Below, piece by piece: positions 63,176 to 64,000 of a stretch of DNA of 64,000 nucleotides; within the stretch, counting starts at the first letter, position 1; each line of letters starts with the position of its first letter. The DNA is from Sclerotinia nivalis. Taxonomy: Eukaryota; Ascomycota; Leotiomycetes; Helotiales; Sclerotiniaceae. Below the pieces are notes generated by a model that saw only the letters and a list, made by a program, of their open reading frames with translations, was not told the DNA's origin and did no database searches. Location: positions 1,674,001-1,738,000 of the forward strand of contig JAPEIS010000009.1 in the NCBI GenBank assembly GCA_029531795.1. The letters run 5' to 3'. Both the position numbers and the translations under genes were made by a program.

Positions 63176-64000
63176 TCAATCCATATTGCCAAGTCCCATT
63201 CCTCTTCTTCTTCCCTTTCCAGTGCTAACTTGGACGTCTGGATGTACCACTCTCAAATGTCGAGTGAGAGCATCATTTCGACTAAATGTCTTTTCTTCCG
63301 CACAATGTTTACATCGCAACTTTTGCTTGGCTGAATTGTGAATGGTATCTTCATGTCGTGTAAGATCATATGGTCGAGAGAATACCGTGTTGCAAGGTTT
63401 ACCCGTTGAAGGGTTTATCCGTTCGCATTTGTGAGGCCCGCTTTGACTGTTTAGCTTTTGCGCCATTGATGTCATACCACCGCGATTTTCCCCACCCATG
63501 TTGTTGATCACTGATGTCGAATTCCGATGACCCTCCCTTTTATGTTTTTGAAGTTTGGCTGGTGTCTCGAACCGTAATGTACACCCGTGATATGTACATG
63601 TGTATGTTCCACTATCCGCTGATGTACTTGATGGTCTTCGAATTTCTGGTTCGGCTGAGTAATCGCTGCTGCTCGACTCCATAGATGTTAAAGTCGCAGG
63701 AAAGTCATTCGACATATTTGACATGTTCGACATACTACTCGTCTGTCGATGCGATGAAGGGATGAATGGATAATGTTGAGGTAATTGTCGAACATTGGCG
63801 GAACTTGTGGGAGTTGCGAAATTAAATTGTCCTTGTTTTGGCGTGGTTTGCGAGGTCGTAGAATATGTCGACGAACTTTCTCGTCGTGTTGTAGCCATAC
63901 TACCATAGCTTTGTTGTGATAATGACATATCTTCTGACTCACATGGCTCTTGAACAATCGCTGACTGCTGACGGTAAGTCACTGGTAATTGCTTATGCTG
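63176..64000 (-). CDS. C2H2 zinc-finger transcription regulator, 5' end outside the window
   Basis: An open frame of 274 codons ends at TGA (63,176-63,178) and runs off the right edge without a stop (upstream codons read QHKQLPV), so the N-terminus is missing. The N-terminal part is Ser/Thr/Gln-rich with three SNM repeats. Three C2H2 fingers follow: CTYHGC...HKREGH (Cys-x4-Cys), then CERINPSTGKPC...HEDTIH with an unusually long Cys-x10-Cys knuckle and FSRPYDLTRH, then CKHC...HLRVVH with TFSRNDALTRH. A basic GKGRRRGMG tail ends the protein. The paired FSRPYDL and FSRNDAL fingers resemble yeast Rpn4-type regulators, from memory only. Nuclear DNA-binding regulator by inference. Confidence 0.85.
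   Translation of the reverse strand, partial: QHKQLPVTYRQQSAIVQEPCESEDMSLSQQSYGSMATTRRESSSTYSTTSQTTPKQGQFNFATPTSSANVRQLPQHYPFIPSSHRQTSSMSNMSNMSNDFPATLTSMESSSSDYSAEPEIRRPSSTSADSGTYTCTYHGCTLRFETPAKLQKHKREGHRNSTSVINNMGGENRGGMTSMAQKLNSQSGPHKCERINPSTGKPCNTVFSRPYDLTRHEDTIHNSAKQKLRCKHCAEEKTFSRNDALTRHLRVVHPDVQVSTGKGRRRGMGLGNMD

Overview
The window looks like a filamentous ascomycete chromosome, probably a leotiomycete close to the Botrytis/Sclerotinia/Monilinia group. That placement is an inference from four things: a five-domain AROM gene with a short fungal-type intron, C-to-T/G-to-A decay of repeats of the kind RIP (repeat-induced point mutation) produces, chromodomain Ty3/gypsy elements, and a Fot1/pogo element about the size of Botrytis Flipper. 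The window has two halves with a sharp border at about 53,328.

Positions 1-53,327 are a very AT-rich nest of transposons. Five near-complete copies (A, B, C, D, E; about 6.8-7.1 kb each before nested insertions) belong to one chromodomain Ty3/gypsy family with 163-bp LTRs. A sixth, related element (Z) has a 146-bp LTR. A and D are on the plus strand; B, C and E are on the minus strand. Target-site duplications (TSDs) fix the boundaries and the order of events. A (TSD CTTTA) and a Copia deletion derivative (TSD TGATC) both sit inside Z. B (TSD TATAT) and a hairpin-bearing solo LTR (TSD TATAG) sit inside an old Plavaka-like DNA transposon whose two ends are inverted arrays of a 9-bp repeat. A 286-bp solo LTR (TSD ATATC) sits inside B, and a second copy (TSD AACAC) lies between B and C. 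A Flipper-like transposon (TSD TA) sits inside C. C and E share one LTR and their outer flanks do not match, which suggests an LTR-LTR recombination. D (TSD AATAT) split the 3' part of a probable GH78/rhamnosidase-like gene. All gag-pol frames are broken and every reverse transcriptase has lost at least one aspartate of its YxDD motif.

Positions 53,328-64,000 have ordinary base composition. They hold the tail of the broken glycosidase gene, a doubtful small two-exon gene, the complete pentafunctional AROM gene (shikimate pathway, steps 2-6) with one 3' intron and two perfect Gcn4/CPC1-type TGAGTCA sites upstream, a 2.8-kb convergent intergenic region, and the 3' end of a minus-strand C2H2 zinc-finger regulator that runs off the window.

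The most informative observation is that the gypsy family carries a Tf1-like self-priming signature. A 9-nt sequence inside the LTR, about 40 nt after a TATA box, is the exact reverse complement of the primer-binding site just after the LTR.
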